Notes: a model not told the origin generated them from the sequence alone. Positions 1 through 10,874 are shown, counted from the first letter of the stretch. The stretch: 64,000 nt of DNA from Shewanella mangrovi (GCF_000753795.1 NZ_JPEO01000008.1:1-64000), one strand, 5' to 3'. A program made the numbers and translations.

Positions 1-31
1 CCTCCATAGGAGGTGGTTTAAGGGTGACAAC

Positions 32-60
32 AAAAAGCCCTGCAATTGCAGGGCTTTTTT
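32..60 (-). terminator. Rho-independent terminator of topA
   Basis: An A-run, a GC-rich stem (GCCCTGC/GCAGGGC) with a two-base loop, and a T-run lie 24 bases beyond the topA stop. It is symmetric, so it could also serve a plus-strand gene outside the window. Confidence 0.85.
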
Positions 61-83
61 ACGTCTGTGACGATCAGTTGTGG

Positions 84-2711
84 TTACTTTTTCTTGGCAG
101 AGCCTGTGCTAACCCACTTGCCATCTTGGAAGTGTGCAGCCCAACCACTGGCTTTACCGTTGACTTCACTCGCAACGTATTGCTCTTTCGTCTTACGACT
201 AAATTTCACTAAGGTTGGATTACCGTCATCATCTTTGACTGGCGCATCAGCTAAGTACTGATACTTAGGCCACAGTTGCTCACGATAGTTAACCAGCTCT
301 TCCACCAGCGGCGCACGCGTCTCACGCGAACGCGGGAAGGTGCTGGCAGCCAAGAAAATGCCCGCCGCACCATCACGTAGCACAAAATAGGCGTCCGACT
401 TAGTGCACTTCAGCTCAGGCAAATGAATAGGATCTTCTTTTGGTGGTGCCGCTTCACCATTTTTCAACAGCTTGCGGGTATTCTTACATTCGCTGTTGGT
501 ACAGCCAAAGTATTTACCAAAACGTCCGTTCTTCAGCTCCATATCGCTACCACAGCGGTCACACTCAATAACCGGACCATCGTAGCCTTTAATCTTGAAC
601 TGACCGACTTCGACCTCATAGCCATCGCATGATGGGTTGTTACCGCACACATGCAGCTTGCGCGTTTCGTCAATCAGATAGCTATCCATTGCGGTACCAC
701 ATTTAGCACAGCGATGTTTTGCGCGTAGCGCATCTGTTTCGGCATCTTCTCCATCCGAAATCGCTTCTTCACCCGGCACCAAATTCATGGTGGTCTTGCA
801 GCGTTCTTTTGGTGGCAATGCATAACCAGAGCATCCTAGGAATACGCCGGTAGAACCGGTGCGGATGCCCATTGGACGACCACAGGTTGGACAACTAATA
901 TCGGTTAACACCATCTGGTTCGGACGCATACCGCCCTCTTCCGGTGTCAGTTCAGCTTGTTCTAGCTGATGAGTAAACTCACCATAGAATTTATTGAGTA
1001 CCTGCTTCCACTCCAACTCACCGTGAGCGACATCATCGAGCGTCTGCTCCATGTCAGCGGTAAAGTCATAGCTCATCAATTCACTGAAGTTTTCTAATAA
1101 GCGTTCACTGACAATTTCGCCCATTTTCTCCGCAAAAAAGCGACGGTTTTCTACCCGCACATAACCGCGGTCTTGAATGGTCGAAATAATAGCAGCGTAC
1201 GTAGACGGACGTCCGATACCCCGTTTTTCCAACTCTTTAACCAAGGAGGCTTCGCTGTATCGCGCTGGCGGTTTGGTAAAGTGTTGTTTAGGCGTCAGCT
1301 CGTTCAAATCTAGTTTGTCACCCTGTTCAACAAATGGCAGCGTGACTTCATCTTCATTCTTTTTCTTGAGCGCAGGTTGTACACGGGTCCAACCATCAAA
1401 CTTAAGTACACGTCCATTTGCACGCAGCTCATAATCCCCCGCGGTCACAGTAAGACGTGTTGCATCGTATTGTGCAGGCGTCATCTGACAGGCAACAAAC
1501 TGGCGCCAGATAAGTTCATACAAACGCTGCGCATCACGCTCCATATCGGAGAGAGAGACGGCAGAAACTTGTACGTTTGATGGACGAATCGCTTCGTGCG
1601 CCTCTTGCGCATTTTCTTTATTGCCGTAACGCAGTGGAGCATCTGGCAAATACTTGTCACCAAACTCACTACCAATCATGGCGCGAACACTATCTAACGC
1701 CTCTTGGCTCAAGTTGGTGGAATCGGTACGCATGTAGGTGATGTGACCAGCTTCATAGAGGCGCTGCGCCAGCATCATGGTTTTTTTCACACCAAAACCG
1801 AGGCGCGTACTGGCAGCCTGTTGCAGCGTTGACGTAATAAACGGCGCACTCGGTTTACTTTGAGTGGCTTTGGTTTCTTTCGCTGCAACGACATAAGGCA
1901 GTTGTTGCAATTCAGCAACAGCCTTAAGCGCTTGTTGTTCGTTTTTCGGTTCAAAAGCTTCGCCATTGTAGCGAACCACTTCCATATCCAGCACACTGGT
2001 TGATGCTTGCAAGTTTGCATGCACATCCCAGAATTCTTCAGGTACGAATGCCTTAATTTCGGCTTCGCGTTCAACCACTAATCGAACAGCTACCGATTGC
2101 ACCCGTCCTGCTGACAAGCCACGAGCAACCTTTTTCCACAACAGAGGTGACACCATGAAGCCTACAACCCGGTCAAGAAAACGCCGGGCTTGCTGTGCAT
2201 TCACCATGTTGTTGTTCAGATCACCTGGGTGACTAAACGCGTCTTGAATGGCACTTTTGGTGATTTCATTAAATACAACCCGCTTAAAACGTTGCTCGTC
2301 ACCACCAATCACCTGTTGCAGGTGCCAAGCAATCGCTTCTCCTTCGCGGTCCAAGTCCGTTGCGAGATAGATTTGGTCGGCAGATTCTGCCAGTGTTTTT
2401 AACTCTTTAACCACCTTTTCCTTTCCGGGGAGTACCTGGTAATTGGCTTTCCAGTCATGCTCAGGGTCAATACCCATTCGCGCGACGAGCGCTTTGCGCT
2501 CTTTTTGCTGTTTATACAATGCCTTTTCTTCAGGCGACATCTTACGCACATCAGCAGCGGAAACGCTTTTTCCATTGGACTCGGCAGAGGAAGAGGTTGG
2601 CAGATCTCGAATGTGCCCAACACTCGATTTAACGATAAATTCTTTACCAAGATATTTATTGATAGTCTTGGCTTTGGCCGGTGATTCGACAATAACTAGC
2701 GATTTTCCCAT
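84..2711 (-). CDS. topA: DNA topoisomerase I (type IA)
   Basis: Relaxes negatively supercoiled DNA by transient single-strand breakage. The 875-residue protein opens with a Toprim domain ([17 protein letters not shown]) and carries the type IA active-site motif ITYMRTDS with the nucleophilic tyrosine at about residue 326. The C-terminal third has tetracysteine zinc-ribbon modules ([25 protein letters not shown]), followed by a basic tail ending in SAKKK. Length matches the proteobacterial family (E. coli about 865). It is a single-gene unit with its own terminator. The start is an ATG, and 310 bp of AT-rich DNA separate it from the divergent astB. Confidence 0.97.
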   Translation of the reverse strand: MGKSLVIVESPAKAKTINKYLGKEFIVKSSVGHIRDLPTSSSAESNGKSVSAADVRKMSPEEKALYKQQKERKALVARMGIDPEHDWKANYQVLPGKEKVVKELKTLAESADQIYLATDLDREGEAIAWHLQQVIGGDEQRFKRVVFNEITKSAIQDAFSHPGDLNNNMVNAQQARRFLDRVVGFMVSPLLWKKVARGLSAGRVQSVAVRLVVEREAEIKAFVPEEFWDVHANLQASTSVLDMEVVRYNGEAFEPKNEQQALKAVAELQQLPYVVAAKETKATQSKPSAPFITSTLQQAASTRLGFGVKKTMMLAQRLYEAGHITYMRTDSTNLSQEALDSVRAMIGSEFGDKYLPDAPLRYGNKENAQEAHEAIRPSNVQVSAVSLSDMERDAQRLYELIWRQFVACQMTPAQYDATRLTVTAGDYELRANGRVLKFDGWTRVQPALKKKNEDEVTLPFVEQGDKLDLNELTPKQHFTKPPARYSEASLVKELEKRGIGRPSTYAAIISTIQDRGYVRVENRRFFAEKMGEIVSERLLENFSELMSYDFTADMEQTLDDVAHGELEWKQVLNKFYGEFTHQLEQAELTPEEGGMRPNQMVLTDISCPTCGRPMGIRTGSTGVFLGCSGYALPPKERCKTTMNLVPGEEAISDGEDAETDALRAKHRCAKCGTAMDSYLIDETRKLHVCGNNPSCDGYEVEVGQFKIKGYDGPVIECDRCGSDMELKNGRFGKYFGCTNSECKNTRKLLKNGEAAPPKEDPIHLPELKCTKSDAYFVLRDGAAGIFLAASTFPRSRETRAPLVEELVNYREQLWPKYQYLADAPVKDDDGNPTLVKFSRKTKEQYVASEVNGKASGWAAHFQDGKWVSTGSAKKK

Positions 2712-3021
2712 TATTCAGTGCGCCAAAATTCTCGGAAAGGTAAAATTTGCCACCATATATAGAGGGTTGTTGACCCAGTTTCAAGTCAATCCCACTTTTA
2801 TGTATGACAGGAAGTCAATTTTTAAACACAGAAAAATATTCAAAAAAATAAAATTTCACATAAAAAAATTAATATTTCATTATTCAGCGGTGTGCAAGCA
2901 ATAGTTATTCAATTTTGGCGCTGTCGCCAGTTTTCTGCACCAGAGCGTAGCTTGTCGGCGATAATTTCTTCCCTATACTGGAGGCCAATTTAACATGTTC
3001 TTAAATAATTAAGGGGACGAG
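2712..3021. other. AT-rich intergenic region between topA and astB
   Basis: This 310-bp divergent spacer must hold the promoters for topA (leftward) and astB (rightward). It is AT-rich, notably around 2815-2885. I see no convincing gene. Several TATTCA-like words resemble half of an ArgR box, but none forms a proper pair, so I do not call an operator. Confidence 0.6.
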
Positions 3022-4356
3022 ATGAAACAGTTCGAAGCTAACTTCGACGGCCTAGTGGGACCCACTCACAATTATGCAGGTCTTTCCTTTGGCAATGTCG
3101 CCTCCAGCCAAAACGCTACAGCACCATCAAATCCCAAAGCGGCCGCCTTACAAGGATTGAAAAAGGCTAAAGCATTAGCGGACTTAGGATTAGTACAAGG
3201 CATCATTGCCCCTCAGGAGCGTCCTGACGTCTACACACTGCGTCAATTGGGTTTTTCGGGTACGGATGCCCAAGTATTAGAGAAAGCGGCTAAAACGTCG
3301 CCTCAGTGGCTACAAGCGTGTGCGAGTGCTTCCAGTATGTGGACCGCCAACGCAGCTACCGTGTCTCCAAGTGCCGATACTAGCGATGGAAAAGTCCACT
3401 TCACTCCGGCAAACCTCGTCGACAAGTTTCATCGTAGTATCGAAGCCGATACGACCAGCCGTATCTTGCAAGCCATGTTCTATGATAAACGCCACTTTAA
3501 ACATCATGCTCCGTTGCCGATGCACGCCAATCTAGGTGATGAAGGCGCGGCAAACCATACACGCTTATGCCAGCAATATGATGAGTCTGGTGTGGAGATT
3601 TTTGTCTACGGTCAATCGGCATTAAACCCGTCGATGCCTAAACCGCAGAAATACCCTGCAAGACAAACTCTAGAAGCATCACAGGCAATTGCCCGTTTAC
3701 ATGGGGTCGATGATGATTGCAGTGTGTTTATTCAACAAAACCCACAAGTAATCGATCAAGGGGTATTTCACAACGACGTCATCGCTGTTGGCAACCAAAA
3801 CGTATTGCTGTTTCACGAACAAGCGTTCTTTGATCGTGAAGCCAAATTGCAAGAGCTACAAAATAAGTTCGACGGTGAACTGCACTTGATAAAAGTTCCG
3901 AGCAGTAAAGTGTCCGTTGCTGATGCGGTGAAAACCTATCTCTTCAATACCCAAATTGTCACCTTACCTTCAGGTGAGATGGCCATTATCGCGCCGACAG
4001 ATTGTGAGGAACATGTTGGCGTCAAAGCATATCTTGATGAATTAGTTGAACTTGGCACGCCTATCAAGCAAGTGCTGTATTTCGACGTTAAACAGAGTAT
4101 GCAAAATGGTGGTGGACCAGCTTGCTTACGCTTGCGCGTTGCGATGAATGAGCAGGAACTTAATGCGGTGAACAGTCAGGTACTGTTGAATGATGAACGC
4201 TATCAAATATTAACCAAATGGGTTGAGCGTCATTATCGCGATCGGTTACTGCCACAAGATTTAGCTGATCCGCAACTATTGATGGAAACCCGCACAGCAT
4301 TAGATGAGCTGACGCATATTTTAAAACTGGGCAGTATCTATCCGTTCCAGCGCTAA
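3022..4356 (+). CDS. astB: N-succinylarginine dihydrolase
   Basis: Second enzyme of the arginine succinyltransferase (AST) pathway. It hydrolyses N2-succinylarginine to succinylornithine, CO2 and two ammonia. The 444-residue length and the N-terminus ([19 protein letters not shown]) are typical of AstB. The likely catalytic cysteine sits in [12 protein letters not shown] at residue 368, and the histidines expected of this amidinotransferase-fold family are present (for example [10 protein letters not shown]). A strong Shine-Dalgarno (AAGGGGACGAG) precedes the ATG. No other ast gene lies nearby, so the pathway must be split across the chromosome. A terminator follows directly. Confidence 0.97.
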   Translation: MKQFEANFDGLVGPTHNYAGLSFGNVASSQNATAPSNPKAAALQGLKKAKALADLGLVQGIIAPQERPDVYTLRQLGFSGTDAQVLEKAAKTSPQWLQACASASSMWTANAATVSPSADTSDGKVHFTPANLVDKFHRSIEADTTSRILQAMFYDKRHFKHHAPLPMHANLGDEGAANHTRLCQQYDESGVEIFVYGQSALNPSMPKPQKYPARQTLEASQAIARLHGVDDDCSVFIQQNPQVIDQGVFHNDVIAVGNQNVLLFHEQAFFDREAKLQELQNKFDGELHLIKVPSSKVSVADAVKTYLFNTQIVTLPSGEMAIIAPTDCEEHVGVKAYLDELVELGTPIKQVLYFDVKQSMQNGGGPACLRLRVAMNEQELNAVNSQVLLNDERYQILTKWVERHYRDRLLPQDLADPQLLMETRTALDELTHILKLGSIYPFQR

Positions 4357-4370
4357 TTAATTTATACACA

Positions 4371-4398
4371 TAAAAAAGCCCGCAAAGCGGGCTTTTTT
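4371..4398. terminator. Bidirectional terminator between astB and the Ig-repeat lipoprotein gene
   Basis: Stem GCCCGC/GCGGGC with a short AAA loop is flanked by an A-run on the left and a T-run on the right. It lies between two convergent genes and can end both transcripts. Confidence 0.88.
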
Positions 4399-4413
4399 CA
4401 TACTCAAATGGTT

Positions 4414-6843
4414 CTAGTAAATATTCACCGGAATACTCACAACATCACTAACGAGACCACCAGGAGAAGTCACAGTGACAATAAAGGTACCGGAGTCAGG
4501 CTGATCCGCGCCGCCTAAGGTAACGCTAAACTGTCTGCCACCGTTATGGTTGGAACTAGGCCATGTATAGCTCGCAGTGCTATCAACGCTACCAGCTGTG
4601 GTACTAAAGTTAACTACTGAACCTGCTGGCATCTGTTGGTTATGTACATCAGAGATCGTGAATTGCACGGTTGCAGTACCGGTACCATCAATATCAATAG
4701 AGCCACCCAGATTATCGCCATCTCTATCAATGATGCGGATATCAGAAGACGCTGTCGCATAGGCCTCACTACTCGCCATCACGATGACTAAGCTACCTCG
4801 TACATCAACAGATTTAGGGTGGCTAATACCATCAGCACAGCCAGCATGAGCCGGTGTGGCACATAAGACACCGTTGTAAACACCGTCATGCTCATCAAAC
4901 ACACCGTTAGTATTGAAATCGATCAGCTCTTCAAGAGATCCACCAGTCTGGCCACCGGCTTGCTGTGGGTTGAAAATGCCATCTTCGTTGTAATCGCCGA
5001 AGGCTTCATCAAGATCATATGGATTGCCAGACACATCGTTACCCGCAAACGCTGCCATTTCAGAGGGGTCGAAACGGCCATTACCGTTCAGATCAGGGAA
5101 AGACTCTTCACCTTGAGCGGTTGCTGTGATCGTTGCCCGTCCACCGAACTGCTGACCATAGAAGTTACCTCCGTCAACCAACTCAGCTCTTGGGTTACGC
5201 ATAGCCCCCGTTGCTGGGTCGACCAAGGTTTGTCCTTCTGGACGCGGGTTTTGACTACGCCAAGCGACACTACAGGCACCATCTGTCGTAACACATGATG
5301 GTGCAATTGAGCCGCCTTCAGTGGTGAAGTACACAGCTGTTCCATCTGGAACCGGGTTGTTAAAGGCATCGGCTAAGCGTGCGGTCACCATCACTTGCGT
5401 ACCATCAATATTCCACCCTTCAGCATTCAATATCTCTGCAGATAATGAGAATGAATCCTGATCTGGAATCCCAGTAGAAATCACCAAGTCATTTGATTGG
5501 GTTGAAATCACCGGATTCGAACCGTCAATGATGGCTGTAACTCTAACCGTGGTTGATACAGTGCCTGAATTAACCACTGTTTGCACAATACCAGAACTGT
5601 TGGTCGTTGCACTGGCAGGATCTAACGTTAAACCACCAGACGTAGAGTTGAGGCTGAACGAGACACCTTGGTTAGGTACCACATTACCATTGGTGTCGAG
5701 TACTCGGAATCTCAATGTAGAAGACTCATCAAGACCGGTCCCCTGAATGCCAATTTGTGTTGGTGTCGCGTCAACAAAGACGATGCTGCCTACATCAGCC
5801 GATAACACTTCCAAGCTACCAGAAGCTGTCAAGCTCCTGCCACCGACATCTGCCGTAACCGTAATGTTATCGGTCCCCACACATCCCTGGGCCAAATAGG
5901 TGCTGCTGGCAACACCATTGACGGTGGTGACTGGCGTGCTCAGTTGAGCGGTTCCTTGATTGGTACAGGTAGATGAGAACGCAACATCAACCGGATCGGT
6001 AAATAGATTACCTTCGTCATCACGTAATTCTACGCTGATAGTGGCTGTGCCACCGGCAGACAGGGTGGTTGCACTTACAGCTGCTTGCCCTGAAACGAAA
6101 GGAGAGCCGCTACCCATGTCTACGTTGGTAGCGCCAACGACAAAGACTCTATCGGCTGACTCGCCAGTAGCTAAGGTTGCTGTCGCAGTTCCGGCGCCGG
6201 GAATGCTACCCGCGTAAATATTGACGCTGGCAACACCGCTGCTGTCAGTAATCGCAGTCGCTATTGGTAAATCACCTATGGTGCTAGTAAACGTCACAAT
6301 AACGGTTCTTGATACGCCTGTTACACGCGCCGTCAACACACCTGGAGTGGTCGCGCTGATAGTGTCAGTTGCATTGCCGCTAGCATCAGTTAAGTTAAGG
6401 GTAATTTGCGCTGAGCCACCGCTTGCACCGCCGTCACCTGCCATAGTGAAACCAACAGAATCAGATTCCCCTGAACTGATTGATGCGGTCACTTGCCCTG
6501 CTCCAGCAATGTTGGAGGTTGCCAATGTAACGGTCGCAATACCATCGGCGTTGGTAAGTGCCGTACCGATTGCGGGAACAAAGGTGCCCAGTTCGCTGTT
6601 ATTGAGTTCAAATGTCACCAACTCTCCGGCTATTGGACCAGAAAGACTATTGCTTACCACTGCGGTCAGTGTTGCGGGAGAATCAGCAGCAATCGAGCTG
6701 TTAGAAATGGTTAAGGTTACTGTCGTGGTACCCGTTGGATTGGTTGTGCCGTTATCTGTGTTTTGATCCAAGTTGCCACCGCCACCGCAGGCAGAAAGCA
6801 TCAAACACATAAACGCCCCTAAGAACTTAATTGCTGACCGCAT
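4414..6843 (-). CDS. Ig-like (Big/invasin-type) repeat lipoprotein with calcium-type loops
   Basis: A secreted or surface lipoprotein of about 809 residues. The start at 6843 is chosen because AAGGAGG lies seven bases upstream and it gives a clean lipoprotein signal peptide, MRSAIKFLGAFMCLMLSACG, with lipobox LSAC. The frame stays open 75 bases further upstream. The body is a string of beta-rich Ig-like repeats (recurring patterns such as VTLTISNSS, ITLNLTDASG and DGIATVTLAT) like the Big_1 domains of invasins. Near residues 580-655 are three Asp/Asn-rich loops (DLNGNGRFDPSE, DYNEDGIFNP, DFNTNGVFDEHDG) resembling EF-hand/dockerin calcium loops. No LPXTG or autotransporter barrel is seen. Function is unknown; adhesion or surface structure is an inference. 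Confidence 0.85.
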   Translation of the reverse strand: MRSAIKFLGAFMCLMLSACGGGGNLDQNTDNGTTNPTGTTTVTLTISNSSIAADSPATLTAVVSNSLSGPIAGELVTFELNNSELGTFVPAIGTALTNADGIATVTLATSNIAGAGQVTASISSGESDSVGFTMAGDGGASGGSAQITLNLTDASGNATDTISATTPGVLTARVTGVSRTVIVTFTSTIGDLPIATAITDSSGVASVNIYAGSIPGAGTATATLATGESADRVFVVGATNVDMGSGSPFVSGQAAVSATTLSAGGTATISVELRDDEGNLFTDPVDVAFSSTCTNQGTAQLSTPVTTVNGVASSTYLAQGCVGTDNITVTADVGGRSLTASGSLEVLSADVGSIVFVDATPTQIGIQGTGLDESSTLRFRVLDTNGNVVPNQGVSFSLNSTSGGLTLDPASATTNSSGIVQTVVNSGTVSTTVRVTAIIDGSNPVISTQSNDLVISTGIPDQDSFSLSAEILNAEGWNIDGTQVMVTARLADAFNNPVPDGTAVYFTTEGGSIAPSCVTTDGACSVAWRSQNPRPEGQTLVDPATGAMRNPRAELVDGGNFYGQQFGGRATITATAQGEESFPDLNGNGRFDPSEMAAFAGNDVSGNPYDLDEAFGDYNEDGIFNPQQAGGQTGGSLEELIDFNTNGVFDEHDGVYNGVLCATPAHAGCADGISHPKSVDVRGSLVIVMASSEAYATASSDIRIIDRDGDNLGGSIDIDGTGTATVQFTISDVHNQQMPAGSVVNFSTTAGSVDSTASYTWPSSNHNGGRQFSVTLGGADQPDSGTFIVTVTSPGGLVSDVVSIPVNIY

Positions 6844-7051
6844 TGTCAGCCTCCTTGTCATCTCGAGCCAATGAGAAAATTTGTTTCCGCTATAGCTTAG
6901 GTTATACAGAGTTTTCACACAATAATTACATACTTAACAGGTGCTGTTTTATTTTCTCAACAAAATTCTGTGGAGTTTGACAGTTCCCTCATTATCCCTT
7001 TCTTGCTAGGCTTAAGCGGCTTTGAAAATTAGAAAAATAACAGGAAGAAAA

Positions 7052-8362
7052 ATGTCAGCGAAAAAAAGGAAGCTCGGTCTCACCGGTAAAATTCTGATCG
7101 CGATGGTGACAGGTTTTTTGTTTGGTTGGTTACTACGAGAATTAGCCCCCGATAGTCAATTCGTTAAAGATTACATCTCCGATGGTGTGTTGCATGTTGT
7201 CGGCACCATCTTTGTTAACTGTTTGAAAATGCTAGTAGTACCTTTGGTTTTTGTATCACTAGTATGTGGTACTTGCTCATTAAGCGACCCATCAAAATTG
7301 GGTAAACTCGGGGGTAAGACGTTAGCCTTTTATCTGTTCACTACTGCAATCGCGCTGACGGTTGCTATCAGCGCAGCAGTAATATTTCATCCAGGTGAAG
7401 GTGGACAATTAACCGCAAATTTAAGCTATGATGCAAAGGAAGCGCCAGGGCTAGCGGACGTATTAATCAGTATGGTGCCCACCAATCCGATTAAGGCAAT
7501 GACTGACGGCAATATGCTGCAAATTATTATTTTCGCAGTGATTTTTGGTTTTGCCGTGTCACATATTGGTGAACGAGGCCGCCGCGTTGCCGCATTATTT
7601 GAAGATTTAAACGAAGTCATTATGAAAGTAGTGACCTTGGTGATGAGCCTGGCACCATATGGTGTGTTTGCACTTATTGCCAAGTTATCCTTGACGCTCG
7701 GCGTCGATAAACTCAAAGACGTCGCCATGTATTTTTTCTTGGTACTGGCAGTACTTATTTTCCACGGCGTCGTTGTTTATCCCGTGTTACTGAAACTCTT
7801 TTCTGGCCTGAACCCATTAATGTTCCTTCGTAAAATGCGTGATGTGCAATTATTTGCCTTCAGTACTGCGAGTTCGAATGCAACCTTGCCAGTCACCATG
7901 GAAACCGCTGAACACCGCATGGGGGTCAACAATCGTGTTGCCTCATTTACACTGCCGCTGGGCGCGACCATCAACATGGACGGTACCGCTATCATGCAAG
8001 GTGTCGCAACCGTATTTATTGCTCAGGTCTACAGCGTGCATCTCGGATTCGGTGACTATGTCAGTGTGGTCATCACTGCGACTCTGGCTTCTATTGGTAC
8101 CGCGGGTGTACCAGGCGTTGGCTTAATTATGTTGGCGATGGTGCTGAAACAAGTGGGGCTACCTGTTGAAGGGATTGCAATGATCATCGGCGTAGATCGC
8201 TTACTTGATATGGTGCGTACCGCGGTTAACGTTACCGGGGATATGGTAGCGACTGTGATTGTGGGTAAATCAGAGAAAGATTTTAGTCTTGAGGTTTACA
8301 ACGATTCCGAAGCGGGCAAAACCAAAGGATTAGAAGAACAGTTAAGTGAACCGTCAATCTAA
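7052..8362 (+). CDS. Dicarboxylate/amino acid:cation symporter (DAACS, GltP-like)
   Basis: An inner-membrane secondary transporter of the DAACS (SLC1-like) family that couples uptake of glutamate, aspartate or C4-dicarboxylates to Na+ or H+. The 436-residue protein has many hydrophobic helices and the family signatures TASSNATLPVT (serine-rich re-entrant loop) and INMDGTAIMQGVA in transmembrane segment 7, followed by the second re-entrant loop and GVDRLLDMVRTAVNVTGD. The start at 7052 is preferred over an upstream TTG at 7022 because of AGGAAG just before it. It is monocistronic with a terminator behind it. The exact substrate cannot be read from sequence alone. Confidence 0.93.
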   Translation: MSAKKRKLGLTGKILIAMVTGFLFGWLLRELAPDSQFVKDYISDGVLHVVGTIFVNCLKMLVVPLVFVSLVCGTCSLSDPSKLGKLGGKTLAFYLFTTAIALTVAISAAVIFHPGEGGQLTANLSYDAKEAPGLADVLISMVPTNPIKAMTDGNMLQIIIFAVIFGFAVSHIGERGRRVAALFEDLNEVIMKVVTLVMSLAPYGVFALIAKLSLTLGVDKLKDVAMYFFLVLAVLIFHGVVVYPVLLKLFSGLNPLMFLRKMRDVQLFAFSTASSNATLPVTMETAEHRMGVNNRVASFTLPLGATINMDGTAIMQGVATVFIAQVYSVHLGFGDYVSVVITATLASIGTAGVPGVGLIMLAMVLKQVGLPVEGIAMIIGVDRLLDMVRTAVNVTGDMVATVIVGKSEKDFSLEVYNDSEAGKTKGLEEQLSEPSI

Positions 8363-8375
8363 TCTGCATTAACAC

Positions 8376-8408
8376 ATAAAAACGGCGTCCGATTGGACGC
8401 CGTTTTTT
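8376..8408. terminator. Bidirectional terminator between the symporter gene and gsk
   Basis: Stem ACGGCGTCC/GGACGCCGT around GATT, with an A-run before and T-run after. It overlaps the last bases of gsk and serves two convergent genes. Confidence 0.85.
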
Positions 8409-9711
8409 ATCTTTCCCAATAAGCCTCTTCGAGACTATCTTCACGCTCTGGCAAACCGCGAGATAGGCGCGGGCTATTTTGTGCTAACACTTCGTATGCA
8501 ACACGGTTGGCATACTTACAAATTTGCGAGAATGAGGAGTAACATAAGCCGCCTTTACTGTGCTTAATCGACCCCGGCACATTGGTCTTATGAAAAGTAT
8601 TAGCTGCGAGATCATGCAGCAGCGCCGCTAACGCGCCATCACCTGCGCCATTGGTATTGCGGATCTGCTCAGGTCCGCCCATATAAGGCGAAATGTGAGC
8701 GTAGACTTTAATCGGTGTGTCACAATCGCGACGACGTTTTGGGCGCGAAAACTCATAACGGTTAAACTCTGGAATCGCACCAGGCAACAACAGATGCGCC
8801 GTTTCGCGCTTCTCTGAATCTTCGGCGTAGCCCGCAGTGTAGAGTCCGGTCGCCCCCGCGGTAGTCAGCACCATATCGCACCACTCAAGCGTGGCTTCGC
8901 TGGCAAGCAATGGATCTTCCAATCCCGTCAGCGCCAATCCTTCTTCTTCATTCATTGCCAACACAGTGACATTATCGCGAATAAAATCACGCCAGAACTG
9001 CGGATCTTGTTCAATCAGAAAGCGGGTTCCTAACGTTAACACAACCGGCACATCGGCTTCGTTAGCATAACGAATGGCCGTCATAGCGGCTTCAGTGATG
9101 CCATCGCCGTTAGCTGCACGCATGAGATAGGCTGAAATCACCAAAGCTGAACTTCCCTGCACGAGCTCCTTATTAATGTACTCAGCATTCAGCTTATCCA
9201 TCGCACCTTTGCTAATCGCAAAGGTACGTTCGCCATTTTCTGAAATCAAAGTAAAACAGCGCCCTAATGGGCCTTCGACTGGTTGCAGATGGTTTAGATC
9301 AACTTTTGAGGAGGTATCACATAGGTAGCGATAAGCATAACTACCCACTTCGATCTGGTGACTCATGACGCCGAACAGCACCGAACGATCATCCGCTAGG
9401 ATTGAGTAATTATGGACAGTATTGCCGATGGTGCCACCAGCGTATTGACCACAAATCATGCCCAAACTTTTAAGTTCTTCGTAGAGCGCTTCCGCCATCG
9501 TTTCTTCTAACAGCGTGGAGTTACCCTTAGGCAGTTGATAGCGCGCTAAAAGCTCATCTTCGACTTTGGCTTCAATATCAACGAGGGTCTGATCAATACC
9601 ACAAACCCAAGTCCCAGTGGGCTTAGGTTGCTGGATCAACTGCGCCAATAGCGGGTCGCGATTTTTGACAGGAAAATAGTGTTTGGACTTACGCTGTCCG
9701 GGGAATTTCAT
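8407..9711 (-). CDS. gsk: Inosine-guanosine kinase
   Basis: Phosphorylates inosine and guanosine with ATP in purine salvage. The 434-residue protein begins MKFPGQRKSKHYFPV, characteristic of the gammaproteobacterial Gsk branch of the PfkB/ribokinase family. The C-terminal PfkB signature TNGAGDGALAALL supplies the anion hole and the catalytic aspartate. The mid-region AGGTIGNTVHNYSIL matches nucleoside-binding segments of the family. It stands alone, 113 bp downstream of hemH on the same strand. Confidence 0.95.
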   Translation of the reverse strand: MKFPGQRKSKHYFPVKNRDPLLAQLIQQPKPTGTWVCGIDQTLVDIEAKVEDELLARYQLPKGNSTLLEETMAEALYEELKSLGMICGQYAGGTIGNTVHNYSILADDRSVLFGVMSHQIEVGSYAYRYLCDTSSKVDLNHLQPVEGPLGRCFTLISENGERTFAISKGAMDKLNAEYINKELVQGSSALVISAYLMRAANGDGITEAAMTAIRYANEADVPVVLTLGTRFLIEQDPQFWRDFIRDNVTVLAMNEEEGLALTGLEDPLLASEATLEWCDMVLTTAGATGLYTAGYAEDSEKRETAHLLLPGAIPEFNRYEFSRPKRRRDCDTPIKVYAHISPYMGGPEQIRNTNGAGDGALAALLHDLAANTFHKTNVPGSIKHSKGGLCYSSFSQICKYANRVAYEVLAQNSPRLSRGLPEREDSLEEAYWER

Positions 9712-9824
9712 AACGGCATCTCATCGGCGCACTGCGAATATCGTCGTCTCAACGACGACAATATCCACGTCATACTCAAAGGCGGCAGATTCTACCACAC
9801 CTTGCCATCGTTGCCAGCGCTGTG

Positions 9825-10820
9825 TTAACTCCACCCCTGAGCGTGTTGCAACGCCAGATCAGCCAAAAATGCCATATGATGTTCATCATCATTCAAGCAA
9901 GGTACAAAACGATAAGATTCACCACCGGCATGAAGGAAGGTCTCTTTACCACCGATAGAGATTTCCTCCAAGGTTTCCAGACAATCAGCCGCAAATGCGG
10001 GGCTGATGATATCGACCGATTTTACGCCTTGTTTTGGCAAACTCTCGAGCGTTTCATCAGTGTATGGCGTCAACCATGGCTCTTTACCAAAGCGCGATTG
10101 GAAACATACCATCCATTGTTCTGTAGTCAGAGCCAATTCTTGCGCAAGTAGTTCTGCGGTTTTATAGCAATGGTCACGATAAGGATCGCCTTCATTCACA
10201 TAACGCTCAGGCACCCCATGGAATGACAACAACAGCTTTTGCGATTGTCCATGTTGCTGCCAGTGTTGCTTAACACTCTGAGCCAACGCAGCGATATAAC
10301 CTTTTTTATCATGGTAATCACGCACGAAACGTAACTCTGGCAGATTGCGGCGAGACTTCAGCATCGCGGCTACACCGTCAACGACACTAGCAACGGTTGA
10401 ACAGGAATATTGCGGATACAGCGGCAAGACGAGTACATTTTTTACGCCTTTGGCTTCCAGCGCTTTTAGACCACTATCCAGTGATGGTTCACCATAGCTC
10501 ATGCCTAATTCGACCGGAATATCCAACCCAGTGCGACTCAACAACTGATTTTGCAAGGCCTGCTGCTGTTTACGGCTGATGACCATCAGTGGCGAGCCTT
10601 CTTGCCACCAAATCGACTGATACAGCTTAGCGACTTTGCCTGGACGAATATTCAAAATAATACCGTTGAGGATGCACCACCACAGTACCCGATTGACATC
10701 AACGACGCGGGGATCGCTTAAAAACTGCTTTAAAAAAGCGCGTACTGCCGTTTTAGTTGGTGCTGCTGGCGTACCAAGATTGACCAGCAAGACACCAAAT
10801 GGAGGTTGGTTAGTTTGCAC
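9825..10820 (-). CDS. hemH: Ferrochelatase
   Basis: Inserts Fe2+ into protoporphyrin IX in the last step of haem synthesis. The 331-residue protein shows the N-terminal GVLLVNLGTPAAPT motif, the catalytic-histidine segment LLSFHGVPERYVNEGDPY, and FQSRFGKEPWLTPYTDETL near the C-terminus, all typical of bacterial HemH. The start codon is GTG at 10820, with AGGAT upstream. It lies between gsk and adk, and the adk terminator isolates it from adk. Some Shewanella carry two hemH paralogues; only one is in this window. Confidence 0.95.
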   Translation of the reverse strand: MQTNQPPFGVLLVNLGTPAAPTKTAVRAFLKQFLSDPRVVDVNRVLWWCILNGIILNIRPGKVAKLYQSIWWQEGSPLMVISRKQQQALQNQLLSRTGLDIPVELGMSYGEPSLDSGLKALEAKGVKNVLVLPLYPQYSCSTVASVVDGVAAMLKSRRNLPELRFVRDYHDKKGYIAALAQSVKQHWQQHGQSQKLLLSFHGVPERYVNEGDPYRDHCYKTAELLAQELALTTEQWMVCFQSRFGKEPWLTPYTDETLESLPKQGVKSVDIISPAFAADCLETLEEISIGGKETFLHAGGESYRFVPCLNDDEHHMAFLADLALQHAQGWS

Positions 10821-10874
10821 GTTTCGACATCCTGTTTTCGATTAATGCCGCTAAGTTATCAAAGCGTTAGTCAT

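Noticed and set aside
1..31. CCTCC/GGAGG inverted repeat at the window start
   Set aside because: Too short, and its context is cut off by the window edge.
2443..2904. 153-codon plus-strand frame across the topA 5' end
   Set aside because: It is the antisense of topA for most of its length and ends in AT-rich spacer.
2780..2920. Possible ArgR boxes (TATTCA-like words) upstream of astB
   Set aside because: Only scattered half-sites in AT-rich DNA; none pairs into the expected palindrome.
6221..6766. 181-codon plus-strand frame inside the Ig-repeat lipoprotein gene
   Set aside because: A shadow frame of a repetitive Val/Thr/Ala-rich coding region; no ribosome site or family similarity.
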